Source: Corticium candelabrum
Taxonomy: Eukaryota > Porifera > Homoscleromorpha > Homosclerophorida > Plakinidae
DNA length: 64,000 nt
NCBI RefSeq assembly: GCF_963422355.1
Contig: NC_085099.1
Location: forward strand, 7,635,746-7,699,745
Direction of reading: 5' to 3'
Shown here: positions 55,801-64,000 of the stretch, piece by piece
Layout of the letters: every line of letters begins with the position of its first letter
Position numbering within the stretch: the first letter of the stretch is position 1
Program-made: the position numbers and the translations under genes
The notes under the pieces: generated by a model
Databases searched by the model: none
Told to the model about the DNA's origin: nothing
What the model saw: only the letters and a program-made list of their open reading frames with translations

Positions 55801-57178
55801 GGAAAACATTTCTGCACGTGCAGCAGTTCCCTTCGTTAACAGTACAATCCTGGGGCAGAAAACCTACGCACGGTCCGTATAGCCATCTCACTGAAAAACC
55901 ACCTGTGGACATGAAAGAGACCAACGGATGGCTCAAATCATCAAATCTTCCTGCTGCAACCGAGAGACTGGTTGTTGCTGCTCAAGACCAAGCTCTTTGG
56001 ACTTGGTATTATGAGCGCAACATTCTGCATCGAGATGTCAGTCCCACTTGATGCTTGTGCAGTGTAGGCCTGGAAACAATCGACCATATTGTGGCAGGCT
56101 GTGGTGCTTTGGCACTGATGAACTACACTGTGTGGTGACGTACTAGTGCTCTGCATGTTTCTTACAACGAGACGATATCATGCAGTGCACAGTTGCTGTC
56201 AGTTGTTGTGTTGGACGTGTTTCCGGTGAACTCTTGACAACGTGAATTTCCTGAGAATATAGGAAATGATCGCCTCGCCATACAGCCTAGTGCCTAGCTT
56301 CTCACTGGACTAGCCTACTTACTATCCGAACACCACGTATGTGCTCATCACCACCGCGGCATCGCAAAGTGAAAATCAATGACTGCAAAAGGCACGCGCA
56401 CACACCATTTCGACGACATTTCGCGACAAGAACCTCGCGATGGCTGTTCAACGGTAAGGGCATGAAAACGTTCTTTCGTGGCTTGCCTACAGTTCAATAG
56501 CATCGATGACTACATCCTATAAACACCCACCACCCACTTTGCACGTGAAGCAGTAATATTATCTTGTCTCTGTATAACATTTATAGGGTCTTTAGTTCAG
56601 CAGAATTTGGTGATGTGGCAACATGGAACCTCACCAGACCGTTTTCGAGCCCGGAATGTTGAGGGCGGGGTTAAGGTCTGTACTAGACCCTTCCCGCCAG
56701 CGGATGTAGGCGGGAAGCGTCCGGGTCCGGCTCCGCAAGACTACTCATAACCCCTAGCCACTTCCACAATAAAAACACAACATAACTTATGTAAACCTAC
56801 CCGCCGTGGTTGACTTCCCAACCCCTCCTTTACCAGATGCTACTAATATGATATGATCAACTCCAGCGATAGGCCATTTTCTTGGTAAGCCTCTTGTACT
56901 TTTCGATGTTGCCTGCGCCTGTTGATGAAGTGGTCTCAGGCACAAATGGACAGACCGCCTCCATGAGCTACAAAACCATAAACGTCGAATCTACACCAAA
57001 CTATCACTCAGCAAATATCTCTTGCAAATAAGCACAGCGTCCTACCATGGCGATACAGAGCATGCGCATCTACCTCCTGAGTGTAGCTTAGTCTCCCGGA
57101 TGCTGGTCTACTTGTCAAATTGTCAAAGATCAAGAAACCAAGCGTGTTTGCTACTAGCTCACTAGCTATTTCGGACAT
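40204..57178 (-). CDS. NUBPL: NUBPL (Ind1), mitochondrial P-loop Fe-S assembly factor
   Basis: An Mrp/NBP35-family ATPase that delivers Fe-S clusters to respiratory complex I in mitochondria. Exons (minus): 57074-57178 (tentative start, [14 protein letters not shown]), 56801-56918, 53781-53815, 53630-53720, 53532-53571, 52015-52072, 51818-51944, 40645-40730, 40469-40589, 40330-40412, 40204-40266, all GT/AG and phase-consistent. An alternative upstream border of the second exon is 56967. Landmarks are [14 protein letters not shown] (deviant Walker A), [55 protein letters not shown] (Walker B region), [11 protein letters not shown] and [14 protein letters not shown], whose CPHC holds the cluster-binding Cys pair. 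The end is GQPIVVSQ, then [19 protein letters not shown] and a stop. The intron 40731-51817 is about 11.1 kb. Confidence 0.94.
40867..42500. other. NUBPL intron, no feature recognised
   Basis: AT-rich intronic DNA between the exon at 40645 and the first LINE B copy. No coding, RNA or repeat signature that I can support. Confidence 0.45.
42506..43394 (+). mobile_element. LINE family B 3' part with internal 269-bp duplication (copy B1)
   Basis: It encodes the nuclease-like segment [20 protein letters not shown], then LERFGHWG and the C-terminal helix, then a 3' UTR ending ATGTATTGACATAGACAGACAG and further GACA units. Bases 42506-42774 are repeated almost exactly at 42775-43043, with two or three differences seen. 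Stops are present. It lies in the NUBPL intron. Confidence 0.8.
43395..43850 (+). mobile_element. LINE family B 3' end (copy B2)
   Basis: It starts straight after the GACA tail of B1 and encodes [14 protein letters not shown] in broken frames, then [20 protein letters not shown], then a 3' UTR and a GACA repeat (43817-43846). It is 5'-truncated. Confidence 0.82.
43870..46612 (+). mobile_element. LINE family B, long degraded copy (B3)
   Basis: An N-terminal part ([20 protein letters not shown], about 44030). RT motifs follow in broken frames: [30 protein letters not shown] (motif B, 44773) and AYLDDV (motif C, 44883). The thumb reads [15 protein letters not shown], then [11 protein letters not shown]. 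The nuclease segment reads [20 protein letters not shown], with Gly where other copies have the acidic Asp of ELD. The tail reads [20 protein letters not shown], followed by a 3' UTR and GACA repeats at 46589-46612. Many stops. Confidence 0.83.
46840..47077 (-). mobile_element. LINE family B fragment (copy B5)
   Basis: The minus strand encodes [20 protein letters not shown], then [20 protein letters not shown]. It begins exactly where the TGTC tail of copy B4 ends. Confidence 0.8.
47078..48960 (-). mobile_element. LINE family B, minus-strand copy (B4)
   Basis: Minus-strand RT thumb and linker ([20 protein letters not shown], 48300-48230), a Cys/His segment ([20 protein letters not shown], 47790), a damaged nuclease segment (CPDIVFF, 47612) and an end with [20 protein letters not shown] (47430). 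The 3' UTR runs into TCTGTTTGTCTGTCTGTC on the minus strand (47079-47100). The 5' part with the YxDD motif is unclear. Inactive. Confidence 0.8.
49027..49724 (+). mobile_element. LINE family B 3' part (copy B6)
   Basis: It begins in a CACAGACAGACAG repeat. It encodes [20 protein letters not shown] and [20 protein letters not shown] (nuclease-like, ELD kept), then [19 protein letters not shown] and [20 protein letters not shown]. It ends ATTTATTGACAGACAGACAG. Confidence 0.83.
49727..51690 (+). mobile_element. LINE family B, long copy truncated at 3' (B7)
   Basis: It starts after the GACA tail of B6. RT motifs are [20 protein letters not shown] (motif B, 50515) and RYLDDVF (motif C, 50625). 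The thumb reads [20 protein letters not shown] (51080). The finger region reads [18 protein letters not shown] and [20 protein letters not shown] (51565-51640), ending near RHDSV/QHDSV. The nuclease part is missing. Several stops. Confidence 0.82.
51728..51770. repeat. GT/GC microsatellite
   Basis: A GTGTGT run passing into GCGCGC and CGCACGC, within the NUBPL intron about 50 bp beyond the donor of exon 51818-51944. Confidence 0.9.
52073..53146. other. NUBPL intron, no feature recognised
   Basis: AT-rich intron between the exons at 52015 and 53532. Nothing was recognised apart from the MITE at its upstream end. Confidence 0.45.
53147..53494. mobile_element. pogo/Tigger-like MITE (348 bp)
   Basis: The termini are CAGTCGGTCGCGTGTCACTT and, inverted, CAGTTGCATGTTACTTATCC, with GACNTTCACTCATCCGAC-like inner blocks. 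TA stands outside both ends. It has no coding capacity and ends only 37 bp from a 40-bp NUBPL exon (53532-53571). Confidence 0.7.
53816..54945. other. NUBPL intron, no confident feature
   Basis: The open frame at 54496-54843 crosses ordinary-looking sequence without known motifs. No RNA or terminal repeats recognised. Confidence 0.4.
54953..55405 (+). mobile_element. tRNA-derived SINE (copy 3)
   Basis: The head has an A box (AGCCTAGTGGTTAGAG) and a B box (GAGTTCAATCC). The body shares GTGCTTTCCTGGTGGTCATT and the GCTGGGTTGATGGGTGCCCA block with copies 1 and 2. The tail is a TAATAATACTAATAA-type repeat (55362-55406), into which LINE copy A7 runs directly. Confidence 0.83.
55406..56130 (+). 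mobile_element. LINE family A internal fragment (copy A7)
   Basis: It matches copy A6 from about 27950 onward: [20 protein letters not shown], then [20 protein letters not shown], then [19 protein letters not shown]. It stops at TGAACTACACTG, before the endonuclease core. It is truncated at both ends and carries stops. It lies in a NUBPL intron. Confidence 0.85.
56131..56800. other. NUBPL intron, no feature recognised
   Basis: Includes a GC-rich inverted segment (CCCTTCCCGCC ... GGCGGGAAGCG, 56689-56719). No gene or element assigned. Confidence 0.4.
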
Positions 57179-57487
57179 TGTCGTACCCCAAGCTTCTCAA
57201 AGTAAGAGAATAGTAGTGCAGCAATCGTGAAATGCCAAAAGTCATTAGTATTGGTTTGGTCCTAGCTAGAGCCCCTCCTAGACCAGTCTTCGTCGTTCCC
57301 TGGATTGTCTCCCCGCTCCAGGCTCGAGTTTAGGCCCTTCCTACATTCGAAGGATAATGTTTTTGGATTCCAAAGACATAGAGGAGCGTCACGCTGCACT
57401 AGCGACGTAAGATCTGTACACTATAGTCTTCGCAAGTGACCGCAAGTGTGGCGATATGTCGAATAATGCACTGTACGCTAGCTAGAG

Positions 57488-57522
<35 letters not shown>

Positions 57523-58463
57523 TGCGTGCGTGCGTGCGTGCGTGCGCGTGTGCGTGTGTGTGTGCGCGTGCGCGTGTGTGTGTGCGCGCGTGCGCGTGTG
57601 TGTGTGCGCGCGTGCGTGCGCGTGTGCGCGTGTGTGTGTGCGCGCGTGCGTGTGCGTGTGTGTGTGCGCGCGCGTGCGCGTGCCTGCCTGCCTGCACGAG
57701 CGCGTTACTATAAAAACTTGTTACATTACAGACTAAGTGAACAGATCGAGAGTAATCAGTTACCTGGGTGCATGGAGACCTACTAGTAGTTCAGTCTAGA
57801 ATTGATCAAATGGTTATGAATGCATTTATTATTAACAGAGCAGTCAATAGATCTTGCTCGACTAATCTTCAGTCAATTCTCATCAGTGACCATTCCAGAA
57901 GTCAATTCCAATGCAACTGCAGCGGGTGAGACAAAGCCAAGCATCAATGTAGACAGAGGAAATCACTGCAGCTCACAGCTGTTGTCACGGACCAGGTTCA
58001 TGCACCCACATGTGATTGTTAGCTGCCTCATTGTTTCCCATAGAATGAAGGGCAGCAGAACACCAGAGGATAAAAGGAACCCCATATGGGCCCATCAGAC
58101 TGTGGAAATAGCAGAGGAAGTAAGGAGAAGGACATGGTGACTATGTTCATGAGACCAGAGCCGTACATGGCTCTGTGTAAGACTGCTGTTTCTGATACCC
58201 TAACAGTCTGGCCTAGCGTTCCTCAGATCTCAGTACCTCAAGATATAGTTTCAGGATATAGCTTCAAGCTATACTTATAAAACTATCCCACATTAATTAA
58301 TTTGTGATTTATAGAAACTTATTATGTTCAATAAAGCTTCAGTCACTGACATTTATTAAAAGTAAAAATGTTCAAAAATAAATATATCTTCTTAATTAAA
58401 AACATTCCATCCCTTTCAGCAAATACAAACTCAGAGAACAGCTATAACTACTCTGATTCTTGG
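57179..58463. other. NUBPL upstream region; no confident gene; GT/GC microsatellite 57487-57690
   Basis: A compound GTGTGC/GCGCGT repeat of about 200 bp, able to form Z-DNA, lies at 57487-57690. The plus-strand ORF at 57820-58140 has no known motif. The region presumably holds the NUBPL promoter near 57180-57480. Confidence 0.55.
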
Positions 58464-59355
<892 letters not shown>

Positions 59356-60401
59356 CTACATATAACAACAAACTACACTGCAACATTTACATTAAATGCT
59401 TGTATGAATGAAGAAGCATTTTATGACACTGGCTACACATTAGGAAGTTGCTTATCTGATGAGACATTATTATGCAACTTACCTGAATAAGGCTATACCA
59501 CAAGAAAATTACAGTATCAGGCCTAATTACTTGCCAAATAGAAGTTATCAAATGACTAAAATTACTAGATCTAATTAAAGACCACATCCCAATCCAATCT
59601 GCATATTCATGAATAATGAGAACCCTCACCATCAGCTGTCACATCTAGGATATAATTAATACAAAACTTGAATTTGTAAAACAGAGTATAGCAATGAAAT
59701 AAACAGCAGCATATCCAGTTATCTTATAACCTTTCACATGAGCTCCTTTCCAAACCGAGCTGAGCTGAGGCAAGCCAAACCATCCAGGCATGCCAATTTG
59801 AGGTGAGCCACTCCAGCATGGCTTGGCTTGGCTTGTCTCAGCTTGGTCCGCATTCACACAACCTTTCAAAAGCAAGCTGTGCTGACCCATGTTGGCCTGG
59901 TTACAAGTGCTCGTGTGAACGAGCTATGTACAAACAATGTTATCTCACAGAAGGGCATGCCCCTATAGCAAGTGTTGCAGAAGGTGTGACCTACATATCA
60001 TGCCTGGAAAGCCAGGTAGCCTTGGACATGGTAACACATTGGTGACCACATTCATTATGGAGTCATCTGCAGAGCAGTAGAATACTTCAAGAAACTACTG
60101 CACCGCAACTATCTCAAGTACAGTAATATGTGACATCTGATAGAAAATTAAAGAAGAAGGCATCAAATCAATACAGGCATGACAGCAGTAGAAACCGCTA
60201 TGAAAATCTCTACAAAGGAGATTGAGCACATGTGCACCTATTTATACATTGCATGAAACTCAGTAGGTAAAAGCTAGTGGAATATAAGCTCTAGTGATTA
60301 GACATTTGATGTGGTAGATGTGTCATACTGGGTGTGCCATCTCATTTTATAAATGCCATAGCATGATTTATTGCTATTAGCCCTCGTAAGAGTGCGACAT
60401 A
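59356..60401. other. No confident feature
   Basis: Probably intron or upstream sequence of the CaaX-ending gene. A GTAAGT donor on the minus strand after CTTATTCAG (about 59481) may mark another exon, but no frame is convincing. Confidence 0.35.
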
Positions 60402-60403
60402 TA

Positions 60404-60869
60404 CTGTATTTCTGCAAGCAGTGACCCATGGGGCACTATTTTTCATAGTTTTAAAACACGGGGCATTATTATTTCGCAAGCATATAGAGATTGCATTGTT
60501 CATTTGCACACCACCACACTACACACACAAACTACCTAATGTAATCTTACAGTTACCCCTGGCTACTTTCGCTATCACTTGAGTCGTATTCCTGGTCTGT
60601 TGCATACGTTGAATCTTCATCATCGCTCAGTAGTTCTATCTGCGTGTTCATTTCATCTCAACCGTATACATTGATAGACATGCATGCATACAACTGAGTT
60701 TGAATACTACCCCAGTGCGGCACGAATCAAGCATGGGGCATTATTATTTGGTATAGGCTCACCATGGGGCATTATTATTTGGTATAGGCTCACCATGGGG
60801 CATTATTATTTGGTATAGGCTCACCATGGAGCATTATTTGAGCATGGGGCACTATTCGCAGAAATACAG
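60404..60869. mobile_element. TA-flanked MITE with internal tandem repeat (466 bp)
   Basis: The termini are CTGTATTTCTGCAAGCAGTG and, inverted, CTGTATTTCTGCGAATAGTG, both continuing toward CCCATG. TA flanks both sides (60402-60403 and 60870-60871), as in mariner-like insertions. Near the right end a 31-bp unit (ATGGGGCATTATTATTTGGT plus ATAGGCTCACC) is repeated three times (60733-60828). Shorter GGGGCATTATT units occur elsewhere in the element. Confidence 0.8.
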
Positions 60870-60871
60870 TA

Positions 60872-62086
60872 TTTGGGAGTGCCATTTGCTTTCAGCTGTA
60901 CATCTAACACACTTTACAGTCAAATAGTCAACGACATTCCTCTATTTTCATGCCTACGTAAACAAATTCCAAAACTGTATTTCTTCCTTTACTCATCAAG
61001 ACAGACTACTAGTTCTAGAGCTCTTAGCTCCTTTTCATCTTCATCTTCCTATTTCTTGCCTTCTTCAACTTGTACACTACCTGTCATTGTCATTTCTTTG
61101 GACCATGTCCACACAAAATTTTTGGGCACACCCATTTCGATTTTTACAAGTGCCACCCCCACAGAAACTTGGATGCAGGTTTGCTTATACTGATCTGCCA
61201 CAAACTGTTGTCATGGAATGATCAGGCCAAAAAGGAACAGAGTGGTCTATTTTTAAAGAAAGTTTCTCTCTGTCTTCACTGTGCTTGACCACATGATAGA
61301 TATATTAAGCCTCACAGCCAGTAGAAAATTTCAAGACCTCAAGACGCTGAGAACCTAGTGCATAGGATAGGATTAAGGGCCAGAATCTACAGAACTCTTT
61401 TGCATGTTACCATCAGATACTGACATATATAGTGGGCTGACGACCACTGCGTGTTGATCTTTGAGTACTTGTATTACAATTAAGTTCATACCATATGGCA
61501 GTCTTCATCCTAATTGGTCTTATCTTCAAACCCATCATCCCAAGAACTAGTTAGCCTTACCACTTTTCAAAATACAAATACAAGTCCATTGTCTTCATAG
61601 CTAATCACTACCTACTCATGCAGCAAAGCATGGTGGGCTTGTACCAAGAGGAAGCCAAGGCATGGCAGAGCGCTGTGCCTTTTGTATGCTGGGGATAACC
61701 CTGCATGTAATGATCTTTTCTAGCTTCTTTCTGTCCTTCCAAGCTGGACGGTAGATGGGATAGAATTCCAAGCTTTCAAGAAAGTACGGAATCAAGACAA
61801 AAATGTGCTTGTTGAATCATCAATTACGAAATGTTTGAACAAGGGTTTATCCAAACTTGAAGCACTAAAGCTGACATACTACCTTCAGCTGAAAGCCATG
61901 TGTCCATGATAAATGACGCTTATTTTACGAAGAACATTGATAAATATTGAGTTACACTGCACTTCCAAAAGCTCAGCATTTACTGGCAGTTTGCTCTTAT
62001 AATCAATTAGGGCCAAGTATGCTCTTGAGGTGAAGATTTAGGAGATTTATTAACATATGCTTCAACTATGTTGGGCAAATGTAAAA
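60872..62086. other. No confident feature
   Basis: AT-rich; short frames only. It may be intronic to the minus-strand gene. Confidence 0.35.
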
Positions 62087-62200
62087 CAAGGAACATGGAA
62101 TGGAACGGAATGAACGTGGAATAGAATGTGCATGTGCCATGTCTGCGTATACTGATGCAAGCTGACAAAGAATGTGTAATGGAATGTGAAACGCGGACTG
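62087..62200. repeat. ATTCC/GGAAT-rich repeat, copy 1
   Basis: An ATGGAATGGAACGGAATG block, then AATAGAATGTGCATGTGCCA and AATGGAATGTGAAACG. The same sequence recurs inverted at 63782-63907. Confidence 0.8.
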
Positions 62201-62367
62201 CCATTTAAGACACAGACACTAGCAGCTGAGACAGTATCCATACATCCATGATACTTAATGAATGAGAAGCATCAGGCTTAACAGATGACCTCATTGGCAA
62301 TGAGTCGAATATGCCCCCTGGAAGCGGATAAAAGAACCAGGTAATCTGAAGTAGAGTCGAGCAATAC

Positions 62368-63356
62368 CTTAATGCTGCCTTGCCCATATACTATAGTAGC
62401 TTCAGCAATGATTCCTGCAACAGAACAGTCTAAGGAGAATTCTTTTAACTCTCATCCCTTATTCGCAGAGCATGAGCTCTCAATTTAATAAATCACCGGT
62501 ACCTTGCAGCCATTGTGTCAATTAAGGCACGTTGACAACCGCTTCGAACACAAATCCATTTTATCAAAAGCTGCAAGATGCCCCTAGCTACCAAGATTTA
62601 ATCCTCAGGAAATCTCATCACTCGATCCAAAATCGAATCAGCTGCTAGTATTGAGTACGTGAGGGCAGTTGAACCAATTAACCGTTGAAACAATGAGCCT
62701 TCATATTCCAACTATGTTTTGATAGCCAGCTCTCCATGCATCGAGAATACCTTCATAAGTTATATTGCTGAATCCCTAAAAAGTCATAGAATGGCTGATT
62801 TGCTAATTAGCCAATTGTGTTGTTCATTCCTCAGTAATTGTTGTCTTGTGTTCATTATAGACATACATGTAATGGCAAAGACGTACTGTCAGTTTGGAAG
62901 TGGTCTGGGTGAAAATTTAGAAGCATGCACGCACACGCACAAACATGCATTGGTTAAAGATAAGTCTCTTCTCGTGTTTGATTTCTTCAAATGTCAGTAC
63001 ATACATATACTTATATAAATGGGACATGCCATCTCACGAGGAACGAAATTTTGCGAGTGGTACATCCTTCTTGCCTAATCTTTGTGATTTCATACTTATC
63101 AAGATGTCGGTTATATCTTGGTGGTACGTAATGCAATCATGAGATGATTCCGCTTTGCCTGACTATCCTGCTCTTCATTGAGTCGAACACAACTTTGGTT
63201 GACTTGATAGGTTACTAAATTTGAATTAATTAACATAAGAAAAAGTAACCTTTCTGGGAAACCTCTAGAGCCAGAAACAGAATGAACAGGTATGCAATTA
63301 AAATCTGTATGCATTTTTCTGGTCTGAGGACCTGCTGGCACTTGATATGAGGCTCT
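62368..63356 (-). other. Cluster of candidate minus-strand exons, gene unrecognised
   Basis: Segments with splice borders and coding-like frames: 63263-63356 (SYQVPAGPQTRKMHTDFN, PVHSVSGSR), joined in phase to 63128-63202 (VNQSCVRLNEEQDSQAKRN); 62713-62775 (GFSNITYEGILDAWRAGYQN, no stop); 62503-62583 (LQLLIKWICVRSGCQRALID); 62368-62414 (IIAEATIVYGQGSIK). Only the first pair joins cleanly; the others leave phase gaps, so exons are missing or some are false. They may be the 5' part of the CaaX-ending gene at 58464. No family recognised. Confidence 0.35.
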
Positions 63357-63781
63357 CTACAGAGTGATTAAATAACACATACTTAATCGGTTAGACACTA
63401 CAAGTTGCCTACATGTTACCAATTAGAATAGAACCTCATAATTTGTGTGAGAGGCGTTTCCTGTGCTGTATTTGAATTTATATCAATATAGTAAAAGTTT
63501 TAGCTTGACGCTACAATACCATATTTTGAAAGTTTTCGGGAATGGTCCATTGGTGAAATAAAAATATTGAAAAGTGGTTCGGTTGAAACTGGACCAATTG
63601 GACCGGTGGCTATGTCCCTGAATTTTTGTGCTGTGTTGTTCATTACACAGTATAACTGTTACATTGTTCATTATCCATGCAGTGTCGTTGACTCTGTATT
63701 GTTTTTGGTAGTGTTGATGTGCGGATACTGTCTGTTTCTTAGATGTTGTGTTATGAAGCTCTGACTAACGTTCCAGTTTGC

Positions 63782-63907
63782 ACGTTTCACATTCCATTAT
63801 GCATTCTTCGTGAGCTTGCAGACATGGCACCTGCACATTCTATTCCACTTTCCGTTCCACGTACGTTCCATTCCGCATTCCATTCCATTCCACGTTCCTT
63901 GTTTCAC
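63782..63907. repeat. ATTCC-rich repeat, copy 2 (inverted)
   Basis: Inverse of the copy at 62087: CGTTTCACATTCCATTATGC, then TGGCACCTGCACATTCTATT, then repeated CATTCC/CGTTCC units and CCTTGTTTCACATG. The remainder to 64000 shows no gene. Confidence 0.8.
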
Positions 63908-64000
63908 ATGTTGCCGCTTTGTTGCACCTAATTCATACTCTTGACCAATGAAATTATACAATAACTGCCTTTGCCCAAACAATAATGTAAAGCAGCCATT

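Noticed and set aside
56919..56967. Upstream extension of the NUBPL Walker-A exon to 56967
   Set aside because: The frame is open, but joining it to the candidate first exon breaks phase. The acceptor at 56918 fits, so that model was preferred without being proven.
57820..58140. 106-aa plus-strand ORF
   Set aside because: No recognised domain or neighbouring exon; not enough to call a gene.

Overview
This is eukaryotic, almost certainly animal, DNA. Intron-containing genes match SDE2, an ammonium transporter and NUBPL. Introns of about 60-100 bp sit beside very large introns packed with transposons, and the background is AT-rich. The gene set and the mix of transposon families suggest a sponge or another early-branching marine invertebrate; that is inference, because no lineage marker settles it.

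Host genes, left to right. (1) SDE2 on the minus strand enters from the left edge and starts at 9850. Its third intron is about 8.9 kb and holds two DNA transposons. (2) A 14-exon ammonium transporter (AMT) lies on the plus strand, about 16.65-19.14 kb, with its first exon unresolved. A decayed partial AMT paralog follows at 30.5-31.3 kb. (3) NUBPL, the mitochondrial complex I Fe-S assembly factor, lies on the minus strand, 57178 to 40204. Twelve exons can be joined in frame; one intron is about 11.1 kb and is full of LINE copies. (4) An unrecognised gene ending in a CaaX box (CVIL) lies on the minus strand, with its last exons at 58464-59355 and possible upstream exons at 62.4-63.4 kb.

Mobile DNA dominates the window. 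At 2533-4636 there is a hAT-like element with no transposase and a 5-bp target duplication. At 4845-8481 a TTAA-flanked element carries a broken THAP finger and a hAT-like transposase tail. At 10297-12927 a single-ORF hAT element with a 794-aa transposase sits between the divergent SDE2 and AMT genes. Between 19.5 and 30.2 kb there is a cluster of RLE-type LINE copies (family A, associated with TAA repeats), interleaved with a tRNA-derived SINE and a nested MITE. At 31821-37327 there is a full-length LTR retrotransposon with matching LTRs, a 5-bp duplication and the order gag-protease-integrase-RT-RNase H (Gmr1-like). At 39316-40055 a pogo-like element encodes only the DNA-binding half. Inside the big NUBPL intron, 42.5-51.7 kb, lie copies of a second RLE-like LINE family (family B, associated with GACA/TGTC repeats). 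Several short TA-flanked MITEs and long GT/CA microsatellites complete the picture.

The most notable items are the gypsy-like element with integrase upstream of reverse transcriptase, the two LINE families each tied to a different microsatellite, the AMT duplication broken up by insertions, the THAP/hAT combination between TTAA sites, and two hAT elements with 5-bp rather than 8-bp duplications.
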